From Bauldia litoralis (GTDB taxonomy: Bacteria > Pseudomonadota > Alphaproteobacteria > Rhizobiales > Kaistiaceae): a stretch of 64,000 bases of DNA. The translations under genes were made by a program, and so were the position numbers. Where the stretch lies: the NCBI RefSeq assembly GCF_900104485.1, contig NZ_FMXQ01000010.1, positions 124,001 through 188,000 of the forward strand. Reading direction: 5' to 3'. The notes under the pieces are model-generated. The model did no database searches, had not been told where the DNA came from, and was given only the letters and a program-made list of their open reading frames with translations. Below, one piece after another: positions 8,273-17,259 of the stretch; the first letter of the stretch is position 1, and each line of letters begins with the position of its first letter.

Positions 8273-9852
8273 CAGGCAGCCTCCTTGCGTTTGGCATCGA
8301 TGTCGGCCTGCAGGGCCGCGCGGAGCTCCGTCTCACTGGCGCCGCCGGGCAGGGTTCGGCCGAGCGACCCGTCGACCATGGTGATGATCCGGTCGGCAAC
8401 CCGGGACAGCTCTTCCATCTCCGAGGCGATGAGCAGAACCCCCATCCCCTTCGACGCCGCTTCACGAACGATCAGCCGCATCTCTTCCTTGGCGTTGACG
8501 TCAACGCCCGAGGTTGGCTCGTCGAGGATGAGGAGTTGCGCATCGGTGGCCAGCCATTTGGCCACGACCACCTTCTGCTGGTTGCCGCCGCTCAGTTCGG
8601 AAGCGCGTTGACGGCCGGACCGGCAGACAATCTTCAACTGGTCCCGCATGTAGCTGAACAAGCTGTCGGCGCTGTTCGGCAGAACCATCGGAAACCGCCC
8701 GTTGCCAACGCGAAGCTTCTTCAACGTCGGCAAGGCCATGTTGATGGCCAGCCCGTGATCGACCACGAGGCCTTCGCCCCGCCGGTCCTCCGGAACGAAG
8801 CCGATGCCGGCGGCGATGGCGCGTGCGGGCGAGCCGGGCTTTACCGGACGCCCGTCCACCTCGACCGTACCCACCGCGTCGGGAAGCAGGCCGAACAGCG
8901 CCTTGGCAAAGGTCGAGCGGCCGCTGCCGACCAGCCCGGCGAGCCCGACGATCTCCCCCTTGGCAATGGTCAGATCGACGCCAGTCCGCAGCTTGCGTCC
9001 GGTCCGCAACCCCGCGACCCGAAGGGCGGGGAAGCCGTCCGGCGCGATCGTCGGGATGGCGACCGGGTCCCAGTCGATCGCCTTGCCGCCGCGCGACATC
9101 ATCTCGGCGATCTGCCGCGTGTCGGTCTGGCCGGTCTGCTGGGTCGGCAACAGCTGGCCGTCCTTGATGACACTGATCCGGTCGGAAATCTTGAAGATCT
9201 CGGACATGCGGTGGCTGATGTAGATGATGCCGATGCCCCTGGCCTTGAGCGTGTCGATGATGCTGAAGAGCTTGTCTTCCTCGCGCACCGTCAGCGACGA
9301 CGTCGGCTCGTCCATGACGAGGATACGGGCGCCGCTTGCCAGCGCCTTGACGATCTCGATCATCTGCCGCTGGGCAAATCCGAGGGTTTCGACCCGGGCA
9401 CCGGCCTGGATCGGAAAATCATAGGTGTCGAGGAGTTCCTGCGACTGTCGGCGAAGCTCCCTGACATTGATCCGCCATCCCGGTCGCCGCGGTTCGCGGC
9501 CGATCAGCAGGTTCTCCGCGACGGTCAGGTTCGGCAGCAAGCTGAGTTCCTGGAAGATCATGGCGATGCCACGGCCGAGCTTGCTCTGGACCGACTGGTC
9601 GGTGACGTCGACACCGGCGACCAACACCTCGCCGGCATCCGGACGATGCACGCCAACCAGGATCTTCATCAGCGTCGACTTGCCGGCGCCGTTCTCGCCG
9701 AGCAGGGCGTGGACCTCCCCGGCCCGCAGGTCGAAGTCGATGTCCTTCAGCACCTCGTTCTCACCGAAGGACTTGTGGATGCCCTTCATGACAAGGAGGG
9801 GACTATTGCCCTCCTCCCCGGTGTGAGGCGCATTGGCACCAGGCGCTTTCAT
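8272..9852 (-). CDS. CUT2-type sugar ABC transporter ATPase, two-domain
   Basis: This RbsA/MglA-type protein joins two ABC domains. The first has Walker [10 protein letters not shown] and the second has the usual degenerate Walker A of CUT2 proteins (LVGSGRSTF), with signature LSGGNQQKV and Walker B LLILDEPTSGVD. It energises the adjacent permease. The start is uncertain. The ATG at 9852 has GGGA nine bases upstream; an ATG at 9861 and a GTG at 9879 are also in frame. It follows the binding-protein gene with a large hairpin between them. Confidence 0.92.
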   Translation of the reverse strand: MKAPGANAPHTGEEGNSPLLVMKGIHKSFGENEVLKDIDFDLRAGEVHALLGENGAGKSTLMKILVGVHRPDAGEVLVAGVDVTDQSVQSKLGRGIAMIFQELSLLPNLTVAENLLIGREPRRPGWRINVRELRRQSQELLDTYDFPIQAGARVETLGFAQRQMIEIVKALASGARILVMDEPTSSLTVREEDKLFSIIDTLKARGIGIIYISHRMSEIFKISDRISVIKDGQLLPTQQTGQTDTRQIAEMMSRGGKAIDWDPVAIPTIAPDGFPALRVAGLRTGRKLRTGVDLTIAKGEIVGLAGLVGSGRSTFAKALFGLLPDAVGTVEVDGRPVKPGSPARAIAAGIGFVPEDRRGEGLVVDHGLAINMALPTLKKLRVGNGRFPMVLPNSADSLFSYMRDQLKIVCRSGRQRASELSGGNQQKVVVAKWLATDAQLLILDEPTSGVDVNAKEEMRLIVREAASKGMGVLLIASEMEELSRVADRIITMVDGSLGRTLPGGASETELRAALQADIDAKRKEAA

Positions 9853-9895
9853 AGGCTGCATTCCCGGATCGACAGGCACGTCTGTTCGCTGCGAA

Positions 9896-9937
9896 GTGGA
9901 CCGACGGGCGCCCCTGTCCGGGACGCTCGTCGGCCAC
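9896..9937 (-). other. Stem-loop after the binding-protein gene
   Basis: GTGG plus CCGACGGGCG (9896-9910, one bulged base) can pair with CGCTCGTCGGCCAC (9924-9937), with one G-T pair. The hairpin lies between the binding-protein stop and the ATPase start on the shared mRNA. Such hairpins often stabilise the upstream binding-protein message or partly stop transcription. No T-run follows, so full termination is unlikely. Confidence 0.5.
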
Positions 9938-9954
9938 AGGTTTCTATGCCGGCG

Positions 9955-11130
9955 TCAGAAGCATTCGCCGTCGCACGCCTTGATCACCGACTCCGGCGGC
10001 GGCTCCTGGGTGACTTCCTGGAGGGCGCTGAGCAGGTTGATCTTCTTGACCTTGAGGGCGGCGACCGAAAGATAAGGCGGAACCTCCTTGCCGAGCAGAG
10101 CCGCAGCCGCCGCCTTGGCTTCGGCCATGCCCTGCATGAACGGCCGCTGGGCGCCGATCGAGTAGATCTCGCCATTGGCAACCGCCACGGCGCTGTCTTC
10201 GCCAAGATCGACGGTCGCGACGAGAACGTCACGGCCAAGGGTCTTGGCGGCGTTGGCCGCCTGGATCGCCGGCGTGTCCCATACCGCGAAGATACCGCCG
10301 AGATCGGCGTTTGCGGTGATCATCGCCGAAGACGCCGAATAGGCGCCGGTCATGGTGCCGGGAAACTGGGCCGGATCCACTTCGGTGATGTCGGGGTACT
10401 CGGCAAAGGCCTTCCGTGCACCGGCCTCGCGCGCAACGATGACATAGGCGGAGTTGTAGACCGTGGTCAGGATGCCGACCTTGCCCTTTCCGCCCATCTC
10501 CTCGGCCATCGCCTTGGCGGCGAAATAGCCGTTGGCCTCGTTATCCGACGCAATGACGGAAACGTAGTCCTTGCCGGGCTCCATATCGACGGGAACGTTG
10601 TCGATGAAGACGATCTTGATGCCCTCGCCGGAGATTCGCTTGAAGACCGGCGAAGACGACACCGGGTCGATCGGAATCGACAGGATGACGTCGGGCTGGC
10701 GGGCGGCCAGCTGCTCGAGATCGTTGAGCTGGGTCGCCGGCTGGCCCTTGGCCTCGGTCACGGCCACCAGTTCGATGCCGTACTCCTTGAGACCGGCGGT
10801 GATGCCGGCCACCTGAAGCTGCGGCCAGGCCGCGTCCATGACATTCATGGAGATCGCGGCGGTGAAGTTCCCGTCCTTCAGCGTCTGCAACTCTTCGTCG
10901 GTGAAGGTGATCGAATCCGGCGACGATGCGGGCGGTCCCTCGGGGAAGCCGACGACGGCCTGGCCGCGCGGCGACAGCGGCATCGGCTCCATCATTTCCT
11001 TCGCTTCGGGCGGGATGTTGTCGGGCCAGCTGTAGTCCTGGGCGACAGCGGACGTCGCCATCGTCGCAACGACGGCGAGCGGCAGGGCTAACGTGGTGAG
11101 ACGCATTCTCTGGAATGGATGTCGTGTCAT
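9955..11130 (-). CDS. Periplasmic sugar-binding protein of CUT2 ABC transporter
   Basis: A 391-residue type 1 periplasmic binding protein (Peripla_BP_4 family). The chosen ATG gives MTRHPFQRMRLTTLALPLAV, a clear signal peptide ending near ATSAVAQ, with AAGGGG before it. The mature protein has the CUT2 pattern: DGNFTAAISMNVMDAAWPQL, then ILSIPIDPVSSSPV and IVFIDNVPVD. It is longer at the N-terminus than RbsB. It delivers the substrate to the downstream permease and ATPase. The ligand is not predictable from sequence; the linked pxp and aminotransferase genes suggest an amine- or lactam-containing compound. Confidence 0.9.
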   Translation of the reverse strand: MTRHPFQRMRLTTLALPLAVVATMATSAVAQDYSWPDNIPPEAKEMMEPMPLSPRGQAVVGFPEGPPASSPDSITFTDEELQTLKDGNFTAAISMNVMDAAWPQLQVAGITAGLKEYGIELVAVTEAKGQPATQLNDLEQLAARQPDVILSIPIDPVSSSPVFKRISGEGIKIVFIDNVPVDMEPGKDYVSVIASDNEANGYFAAKAMAEEMGGKGKVGILTTVYNSAYVIVAREAGARKAFAEYPDITEVDPAQFPGTMTGAYSASSAMITANADLGGIFAVWDTPAIQAANAAKTLGRDVLVATVDLGEDSAVAVANGEIYSIGAQRPFMQGMAEAKAAAAALLGKEVPPYLSVAALKVKKINLLSALQEVTQEPPPESVIKACDGECF

Positions 11131-11247
11131 TGTAGTCCCCTTCGGTAGGATAACTGGCTCTTTGGCATTCCCTGCTTGCGGGTGAACTGTCCCGCCGAAT
11201 TCGCTCATGTCGGCCAGTGGATCACGAGCGGATATTCTTGCCGGCGA

Positions 11248-12633
11248 TCAGAAGGCGTCGCGCGACCAGGCCAGAGCGTCATCGAGCGTCTGCCCGAACC
11301 GCTTCACGAGTTCGTCGACTTCCTCCTCGGTAATGACGAGGGGCGGGCAGATCGCCATGCTGTCCTGAACGTTGCGGATGATGATCCCGCGCTTGTGGCC
11401 CTGGTCGAAGAAGTAGGCTCCCAGCCGTCCGAGCGGATCGAACGACCGCTTGCTCGCCTTGTCGGCGACGAGTTCAACCGCAGCTATGAGGCCGACCCCG
11501 CGGATTTCACCGACAAGCGGATGATCGGAGAAAGCGGACCGCAGGCGCGTCTGGAGATACTCGCCGACCCGGGCCGCGTTGCCGAACAGGTCGCGCTCCT
11601 GGATGATTGCAAGATTCTCAAGCGCGACCGCAGAGGCGACCGGGTGCCCGCTGGTGGTGAACCCGTGGCCGAAGGTGCCGATCTTCGCGGTGTTGTCGGC
11701 AATGGGCTGGTAAAAGGCGTCGGTAAAGAGCACAGCCGACATCGGCAGATAGGACGACGTGATTTGCTTCGACAGAACGAGGATGTCGGGGTCGATGTCG
11801 AACCGCTCGCAGGCGAAGGGCGTGCCGGTTCGCCCGAAGCCGGTGATCACTTCGTCGGCGATGACCAGGATGTCGTATTTGCGGCAGATCGCCTGGATCT
11901 TCTGCCAGTAGGTCTTCGGCGGAACAATCACGCCGCCGGCCCCCATGACCGGCTCACCGATGAAGGCGGCAATGGTTTCGGGGCCTTCGTCGAGGATCAA
12001 TTGCTCGAACTGTCCAGCCAGCCGGCTGGCGAATTCCTCTTCGCTCTCGCCCTCCATCGCAAACCGGTAGTGGTGCGGGCAAGCGGTGTGGAGGATGTTG
12101 GCGATCGGCAGGTCGAAGTCGCGATGGTTCCAGGGCAGCCCGGTGAGGCTGCCCGAGGCGATGGTGATGCCGTGGTAGCCGCGAATCCGCGCGACGATCT
12201 TCTTCTTCTCCGGCCGGCCGATGGCATTGTTGTAGTACCAGACCATCTTGATGACGGTGTCGTTGGCCTCCGAACCGGAGTTGGCGAAGAACACCCGCGC
12301 CAGCCGCTCCGGCGTCATCTTGACCAGCTGTTCCGCGAGGTCGATGGCCGGGCCGTTCGCCTTGTGCGCGAACGAATGATAGTAGGGCAGCTTCCGCATC
12401 TGTTCGGCGGCGGCCGTCACCAGCCGCTCCTCGCCATAGCCGACGCCGACGCTCCAGAGCCCGGCCAGTGCCTCCAGATATTCGTTGCCCTGGTCGTCGT
12501 AGACGAAGACCCCCTTGCCATGATCCATGATGATCGGCCCGCGCTCCTCGTGGGCGCGCGCATTGGTGTAGGGATGGAACGCGTAGGTCAGGTCTCGCGC
12601 GTATTGCGAATTGACGTTGGGCTGGGGCTTCAT
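11248..12633 (-). CDS. Class III (omega) aminotransferase, PLP-dependent
   Basis: A 461-residue fold-type I PLP enzyme. Motifs are ANSGSEANDTVIKM for the phosphate site, [15 protein letters not shown] with the Asp that contacts the pyridine nitrogen, and SKQITSSYLPMSAV with the Schiff-base Lys. Family members move amino groups from omega-amino acids, polyamines or amino sugars to pyruvate or 2-oxoglutarate. The ATG at 12633 has GGAGAAA eight bases upstream. Another ATG at 12741 overlaps the pxpC stop as ATGA but adds a 36-residue Ala/Arg-rich extension, so it was not chosen. The gene sits between the pxp genes and an ABC importer. Confidence 0.88.
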   Translation of the reverse strand: MKPQPNVNSQYARDLTYAFHPYTNARAHEERGPIIMDHGKGVFVYDDQGNEYLEALAGLWSVGVGYGEERLVTAAAEQMRKLPYYHSFAHKANGPAIDLAEQLVKMTPERLARVFFANSGSEANDTVIKMVWYYNNAIGRPEKKKIVARIRGYHGITIASGSLTGLPWNHRDFDLPIANILHTACPHHYRFAMEGESEEEFASRLAGQFEQLILDEGPETIAAFIGEPVMGAGGVIVPPKTYWQKIQAICRKYDILVIADEVITGFGRTGTPFACERFDIDPDILVLSKQITSSYLPMSAVLFTDAFYQPIADNTAKIGTFGHGFTTSGHPVASAVALENLAIIQERDLFGNAARVGEYLQTRLRSAFSDHPLVGEIRGVGLIAAVELVADKASKRSFDPLGRLGAYFFDQGHKRGIIIRNVQDSMAICPPLVITEEEVDELVKRFGQTLDDALAWSRDAF

Positions 12634-12737
12634 TTGACTTTCTCCAGTGGCGCGGCTGCCCGATGCAGTCCGCGCCGGTATGCGATCTGTCGCGATGTGC
12701 GCGACGCTTGGGGGCGCGAGCGATGCTGGCGCCGCGT

Positions 12738-13730
12738 TCATGACGCGTCGCCCTCGCCCGAAAGCGGAATCAGGCTTGCCGCCGAGGCCCGTGCCTCAAG
12801 CGCGGTGCGCATCTCGATCGCCTCGTCGACGCTCACCCGCCGGAAGACCAGCGTCTTGTTCGGACGAAGCTGGCCGACTCGCCACAGGGCGGCCGAGACC
12901 ACGACGATGGGCGTGATGAAGCCGCCCTGGCTCGGCCCGTCGAGCGGCAGGATGATCGGCGTGTCGCCACAAAGATTGACGCCGCCGATGGCGTAGCCGG
13001 TGTTGATGACGTTGGTCGGATCGGGCCCGTTCTCGGCCGCCTTGTCGGTAGCGCGCGATGCGAAGCCGACCTCCGGCCCGGACAGCCGGATGCCGGTCCG
13101 GTCGCTGCGGCTCGAGACGGTCCATTCGCCACCGACCAGCGCGTCCCGGCCGGCCGCATCGAGCCAGTCGAAATGCGGACCCGCCGTGACTTCGATGATT
13201 GCCGTATCCTCGATCGACGGGATGGTTCCCGGGGCCACCTGGAGGCGCGGCTGCCCGGCGCGGGGTCCGGCGAGCGCCAGGATGTCCCCCGCCGCGAGGG
13301 CCTTCCCGCCGATGCCGCCGCGGGGAAAGGTCGAAGCGCTGCCGAGGACCGGTGCCTTGTCGAAGCCTCCGGCAACCGCCAGATAGCCGCGCATGCCGAC
13401 ACGAACCGGCCCACACTCGAGCACCTGTCCCCGACGCAGTGTCAGGGTCTGTCCTGTCTCGACGCGTACACCGTCGATCGTCGGCTCCGAGCCGGACACA
13501 ACGGCAAGATCGACATCGCAGTCAGCCCTGAGCTTGGGGCCGACAAGCTGGAACTCGACCCCCGCAGCGCCGGGATCGTTGCCGACAAGCTGGTTTGCAA
13601 GCCTGAATGCCAGGTCGTCCATCGGTCCCGACGGCGGAATGCCGACGCGCCAGAAGCCGATGCGGCCGGGCCAGTCCTGGACCGTCGACTGCAAGCCAGG
13701 CTGCAGCACTTCGAGGTGCGGCGTCACCAC
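12738..13730 (-). CDS. pxpC: 5-oxoprolinase subunit C (biotin-dependent carboxyltransferase family)
   Basis: A 330-residue member of the KipA/allophanate-hydrolase subunit 2 family. It shows LQPGLQSTVQDWPGR, GIPPSGPMDDLAFRLAN, and NVINTGYAIGGVNLCGDTP, all conserved. PxpA, PxpB and PxpC together cleave 5-oxoproline to glutamate with ATP. The start is GTG at 13730, or the next GTG at 13727, which overlaps the pxpB stop as GTGA. Confidence 0.9.
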   Translation of the reverse strand: MVTPHLEVLQPGLQSTVQDWPGRIGFWRVGIPPSGPMDDLAFRLANQLVGNDPGAAGVEFQLVGPKLRADCDVDLAVVSGSEPTIDGVRVETGQTLTLRRGQVLECGPVRVGMRGYLAVAGGFDKAPVLGSASTFPRGGIGGKALAAGDILALAGPRAGQPRLQVAPGTIPSIEDTAIIEVTAGPHFDWLDAAGRDALVGGEWTVSSRSDRTGIRLSGPEVGFASRATDKAAENGPDPTNVINTGYAIGGVNLCGDTPIILPLDGPSQGGFITPIVVVSAALWRVGQLRPNKTLVFRRVSVDEAIEMRTALEARASAASLIPLSGEGDAS

Positions 13731-14668
13731 GGGACCGCCTCCCCCGTCTCAAGTTCGGCGACGTCGGCAGCCCATTTCCGATAGCCCGACAGGGTGAAGA
13801 GCTCGCCTTCCGTGATCTGGAAGCGATAGGCGCCGCGATCCGCGGTCGCCTGTATCTCCTCGAACTCGGCGACATCGATGGCGTTGAACTTGACCCGGTC
13901 GCCCGGCTCGAAGAGCGTCGGGCGGGAGCGGAACGCCGACAACCGGGTGTCGAAGCTGAAGATCGGAATCGGCGTGCGACCGATCAGGTGATAGCCGCCC
14001 GGCGTGTCCATCGGATAGATCGACGTGAAACCTCCGCCGACGCCGATCGCGCCGGTGACCGTGCTGAGACGCGGCGGGTCGTATTTGGGGATCGAATGTC
14101 GACAGCGCGGGTCGAGCGGCATCATGTCCGGCAGGCCGGGCCAGAACCCGACACCGCCAACCCAATGCTGGGTGAAGGCGTGGCGGCGGACAAAGGCTTC
14201 CGGGCCCGGCAGACCGCTGATCTCCGCAACGAATGTCGGGTCGTCGCCGATCGGCTTGATGGTGCGGGAATAGATCTCGACGCATTCGCGCGTCCAGGGG
14301 TCGAGATAGCAGACCGGCACGTCGATCAGCCGCGACGGGACGACGACGTCGTCCTCCGCCGAAACCTCCGACCAGATCGCCTCGACACGGCTGCGAAGCT
14401 TCGCCGGCGCAAGCGTGGTGGAATCGAAGTGGATCAGCACCGAGATGAACATCGGCAGCGTCTCGATCAACCCGTCGATCTTTTCGTCGAGCAGCCGGTT
14501 GGCGAGTTGAACGGCACGCAGGTTGAGGCCGAGGTCCATCGACGCGCCGAGCTCAAGCAAGCAGTAGCGATCGCCGGCCGCGAGCCAGCGGATGCCGCCG
14601 AGATCAACGTCCTCGCCGTCAAGGAAGGCGTCGCTTTGGCGCTCGGCGGACAGACCTTCGGCGGTCAT
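13724..14668 (-). CDS. pxpB: 5-oxoprolinase subunit B (KipI/allophanate hydrolase subunit 1 family)
   Basis: A 314-residue protein, longer than the roughly 220-residue Bacillus KipI form. It keeps the family core: VPVCYLDPWTRECVEIY, FTQHWVGGVGFWPGLP, and GAIGVGGGFTSIYPMDTPGG. It pairs with PxpC in the ATP-dependent opening of 5-oxoproline. The ATG overlaps the pxpA stop as ATGA, and the stop overlaps the pxpC start, so all three subunits are coupled. An extra C-terminal stretch rich in acidic residues has no clear assignment. Confidence 0.87.
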   Translation of the reverse strand: MTAEGLSAERQSDAFLDGEDVDLGGIRWLAAGDRYCLLELGASMDLGLNLRAVQLANRLLDEKIDGLIETLPMFISVLIHFDSTTLAPAKLRSRVEAIWSEVSAEDDVVVPSRLIDVPVCYLDPWTRECVEIYSRTIKPIGDDPTFVAEISGLPGPEAFVRRHAFTQHWVGGVGFWPGLPDMMPLDPRCRHSIPKYDPPRLSTVTGAIGVGGGFTSIYPMDTPGGYHLIGRTPIPIFSFDTRLSAFRSRPTLFEPGDRVKFNAIDVAEFEEIQATADRGAYRFQITEGELFTLSGYRKWAADVAELETGEAVPW

Positions 14669-15393
14669 GTGACGCTATCCAGGAAGGTCCTGATCGCGCT
14701 GGCGATGTCTGGGCTGTTCGGCGTATCGGAGTGAATGCAGACAACGTCGGCCGTCACCGGTATCCGGGTGCCCACATTCGTCGTGACCGAGCCGGTCTCG
14801 ATCACCTGCCGCACCTGATCGACAACGAAACCCGGGTCGACCGGCTCGGGATTGCGCGTGATGACCAGCTTGCCGTCACCATCATAGGCGCGGTCGGCGG
14901 TGAACTCGGCAATGACACGGATGCCAAGGCGGCGCGCCACCGCGGCAGCAACGCCCTTGCTCTCGCAGATCCAGGCCATCCCCGGATCGACAGCGATCAC
15001 CGCGTCGCCGAATGCCGAGGCGAGGTCCTCACGTTCCAGCATCGCGTACATGACACCGTGCGGCTTGACGTGCTCGCACCGGACGCCTTCCGCCTCGATC
15101 AGCGCCTTGACCGCGCCGAGCTGGTAAATAATCAGGTCGGTGAACTCGAGCGGCGCAATGTCCATCACCCGACGCCCGAAGCCCATCAGGTCGGGCAGCG
15201 ACGGGTGGGCCCCGCAAGCGACACCATGGGCTTTTGCAAGACGCGCGGTCTGCCGGATCGTCGTCGGGTCACCGCCATGGAAACCGCATGCGATATTGGC
15301 CGACGTTATGTTGGGGATGACCAGCGCGTCCTGCCCGACGGAAAGACGCCCATAGGACTCGCCGCAATCACAATTGATTCCGAGCCGAGGCAT
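14665..15393 (-). CDS. pxpA: 5-oxoprolinase subunit A (LamB/YcsF family)
   Basis: A 242-residue protein with the family's metal-site motifs: GINCDCGESYGR at the N-terminus, NIACGFHGGDP, and GAHPSLPDLMGFGRR. This subunit hydrolyses the intermediate made by PxpB and PxpC. The ATG at 15393 places the conserved MPRLGINCDCGE directly at the start; an ATG at 15405 is also possible. It is the first gene of a long leftward operon. A TTGTCGACAA palindrome lies about 30 bp before the start. Confidence 0.9.
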   Translation of the reverse strand: MPRLGINCDCGESYGRLSVGQDALVIPNITSANIACGFHGGDPTTIRQTARLAKAHGVACGAHPSLPDLMGFGRRVMDIAPLEFTDLIIYQLGAVKALIEAEGVRCEHVKPHGVMYAMLEREDLASAFGDAVIAVDPGMAWICESKGVAAAVARRLGIRVIAEFTADRAYDGDGKLVITRNPEPVDPGFVVDQVRQVIETGSVTTNVGTRIPVTADVVCIHSDTPNSPDIASAIRTFLDSVT

Positions 15394-15795
15394 CTTCCTA
15401 TCCATCCCTCTTACGCAGCCCGATTGTCGACAAGGATCGGCGTGCACGCCGTGAGATGGTCGCCCGGCCCTGACGAGCCCATGAGCACCGCCACCGGCCC
15501 GATCGTTCGATCCGCAATGCCATAGCGCCTCACCTCAGGCACCCGCGTATTCACTGGCCTTGGGCCGATATCGGCGCGGGCTTTCACGAGTCACTGCTTC
15601 CATTTCCTCATCAGGGTTTCCTGTCTATTGTCGACAGCATAGAGGCGGCTCGCAATTCGCGTCAATCAGGCGATTGCTTAAAATCCGCCTCTTCTGTGCA
15701 TAGAAGATGAGCGAACGCTCTCGATTGCTTGTCGACAGGTCGGGCATGAGTTACAGTTTTGGCGTTCGATCAATGTCCAGAATCAGGAAGCGCTG
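15394..15795. promoter_or_regulatory. Divergent control region with three TTGTCGACA operator-like sites
   Basis: This 402-bp non-coding stretch separates the pxpA-led leftward operon from the rightward GntR gene. It holds three copies of TTGTCGACA: 15424-15433 (TTGTCGACAA, a perfect 10-bp palindrome), 15628-15637 and 15729-15738 (TTGTCGACAG). FCD-type GntR regulators often bind short palindromes of this shape. I infer that the adjacent regulator binds here to control itself and the pxp/transport operon. No confident -35/-10 pair was assigned. Confidence 0.6.
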
Positions 15796-16530
15796 ATGCC
15801 GGAAGCGAAGAGCGGGAACGCGCCCTCTTTTGACTCTCCGCCGACCCTCGTCTCCGCGGTCGTCGCACACCTGCGCGATGCCATCCTGCGCGGCGTCTAT
15901 CCGCCGGGGGCAGCGCTGCACGAGATCCCGCTGGCGCGGCAGGTGTCGGCTTCACGCACTACGGTACGCGACGCGCTGCGGACCCTCAGCGAGATCGGGC
16001 TGGTCACCATTCACGCCCGGCGCGGCGCGGTCGTGGCCTCGATGTCGCCCCAGCGGGCGCGCGAGATCTTTACATTGCGAGCCGTGCTCGAAGCCTTCGC
16101 CGTGCGGATCGCCCTGACGGAGGGCAAGATCCGAAGTCGCGAACTCGCCGAGATCGAAGCGGCGTTCGGACAGCTCCAGCGCTCGATGGAAAGCGGCGAC
16201 ACCTACGCGATGATCGAGGCCGACATGGGCTTCCACTGGGCAGTCTGCCGGCCATGCGGGCACGAGATCCTGCTGGATCAGTTGCGCGGCCTGCAGGCAC
16301 AGACGCGGCAGTTCATCTTCTTCACCAAGTTCTATGCCTCGGACGCAGAAGGCGAAGTCGAGGCGCATATGCCGATCCTGATGGCCATCCGCGACTCGGC
16401 CTCCGAACGCGCTGCCGCGGCGATGCGCGATCACATCAACAGCGCCGGCGAACGGCTGCTGGTCAGCATGCTCGAACAGACGGCGGAAGAGCCTGCCCGA
16501 AGCGAAACGACCAAAACCAGGGAAGTATGA
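15796..16530 (+). CDS. GntR-family transcriptional regulator, FCD type
   Basis: A 244-residue regulator. The N-terminal winged helix (about 17-82) has LRDAILRGVYPPGAAL and RQVSASRTTVRDALRTLSEIGLV. The C-terminal all-helical FCD ligand domain (about 88-225) contains metal-site type His residues (FHWAVC, EAHMPIL, RDHINSAGERLL). Such proteins usually act as repressors released by a carboxylate or amino-acid-like inducer. It is divergent from the pxp/transport operon, with three palindromic sites between. Its stop overlaps the racemase-like gene as ATGA. Confidence 0.92.
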   Translation: MPEAKSGNAPSFDSPPTLVSAVVAHLRDAILRGVYPPGAALHEIPLARQVSASRTTVRDALRTLSEIGLVTIHARRGAVVASMSPQRAREIFTLRAVLEAFAVRIALTEGKIRSRELAEIEAAFGQLQRSMESGDTYAMIEADMGFHWAVCRPCGHEILLDQLRGLQAQTRQFIFFTKFYASDAEGEVEAHMPILMAIRDSASERAAAAMRDHINSAGERLLVSMLEQTAEEPARSETTKTREV

Positions 16531-17195
16531 ACATGGGCGGGCAACTAGCGCTGGTACACACCGTTCCCGGCCTCATTTCGACATTCGAGGAGCTGGCGAA
16601 GCAGCACCTCGACGGATGGACGACATTCAACATCGTCGACGAAAGCCTGCTCAGGAACAGCATCCGCGACGGTTCTCTGGGCCAGACCACGATGCGCCGC
16701 CTCGCCGGCTACGTCATGTCGGCGGTCGATGCGGGCGCAGATGCCGTCCTCGTCACCTGTTCGTCGGTCGGCCCCGCGGTGGACGCGACCAGGCCGTTCT
16801 GCCCTGTCCCTCTGGTGCGTGTCGACGAGGGGATGGCCGACAGGGCATCGGACGTCGGCGACAGGATTGGCGTCCTGGCGACCCTCAATACGACCCTGGA
16901 GCCGACGCGGGAGCTCATCGAGCGGCTGGCGCGAGCGAAAGGCAAGACGCCGCGCATCGAAGCCCGGGTTTGCGAAGGGGCTTTCGACTTGCTCTCGAAG
17001 GGCGACCGCGAAGGCCACGACCGGGCGGTGTCGGAAGGGCTGATGGCGCTTGCGGCGGAATCAGATGTCGTCGTACTGGCACAGGCCTCGATGGCTCGCG
17101 TGATGGACGGAGAAAAGGGCGTGCGACCGGACGTCCCGGTTCTTTCGAGCCCGGAGCTCGGCGTGCTGCGGCTGAAGACCTATCTCGGCGACTGA
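16527..17195 (+). CDS. Aspartate/glutamate racemase-family protein
   Basis: A 222-residue member of the Asp/Glu/hydantoin racemase superfamily. The first catalytic cysteine is present in LVTCSSVGP. The second position, normally a Cys in the VLACTS-type motif, reads VVLAQASMARVM with Gln-Ala. A two-base racemisation mechanism is therefore unlikely, and a one-Cys isomerase or decarboxylase-like reaction is possible. It starts at the ATGA overlap with the GntR gene, so the two are co-translated and probably belong to the same catabolic unit as pxpABC. Confidence 0.8.
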   Translation: MNMGGQLALVHTVPGLISTFEELAKQHLDGWTTFNIVDESLLRNSIRDGSLGQTTMRRLAGYVMSAVDAGADAVLVTCSSVGPAVDATRPFCPVPLVRVDEGMADRASDVGDRIGVLATLNTTLEPTRELIERLARAKGKTPRIEARVCEGAFDLLSKGDREGHDRAVSEGLMALAAESDVVVLAQASMARVMDGEKGVRPDVPVLSSPELGVLRLKTYLGD

Positions 17196-17259
17196 CCTTA
17201 TCCCGATCCGGGCGCGCCAATGCGTGACGCCGGGCAAGAAGGCGCCGATGACGGAGCCG

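Noticed and set aside
8536-11091. An 851-codon plus-strand open frame across the first ABC ATPase and binding-protein genes
   Set aside because: It is the antisense frame of clear genes, full of Arg, Asp and Gly as expected for a GC-rich shadow, with no domain.
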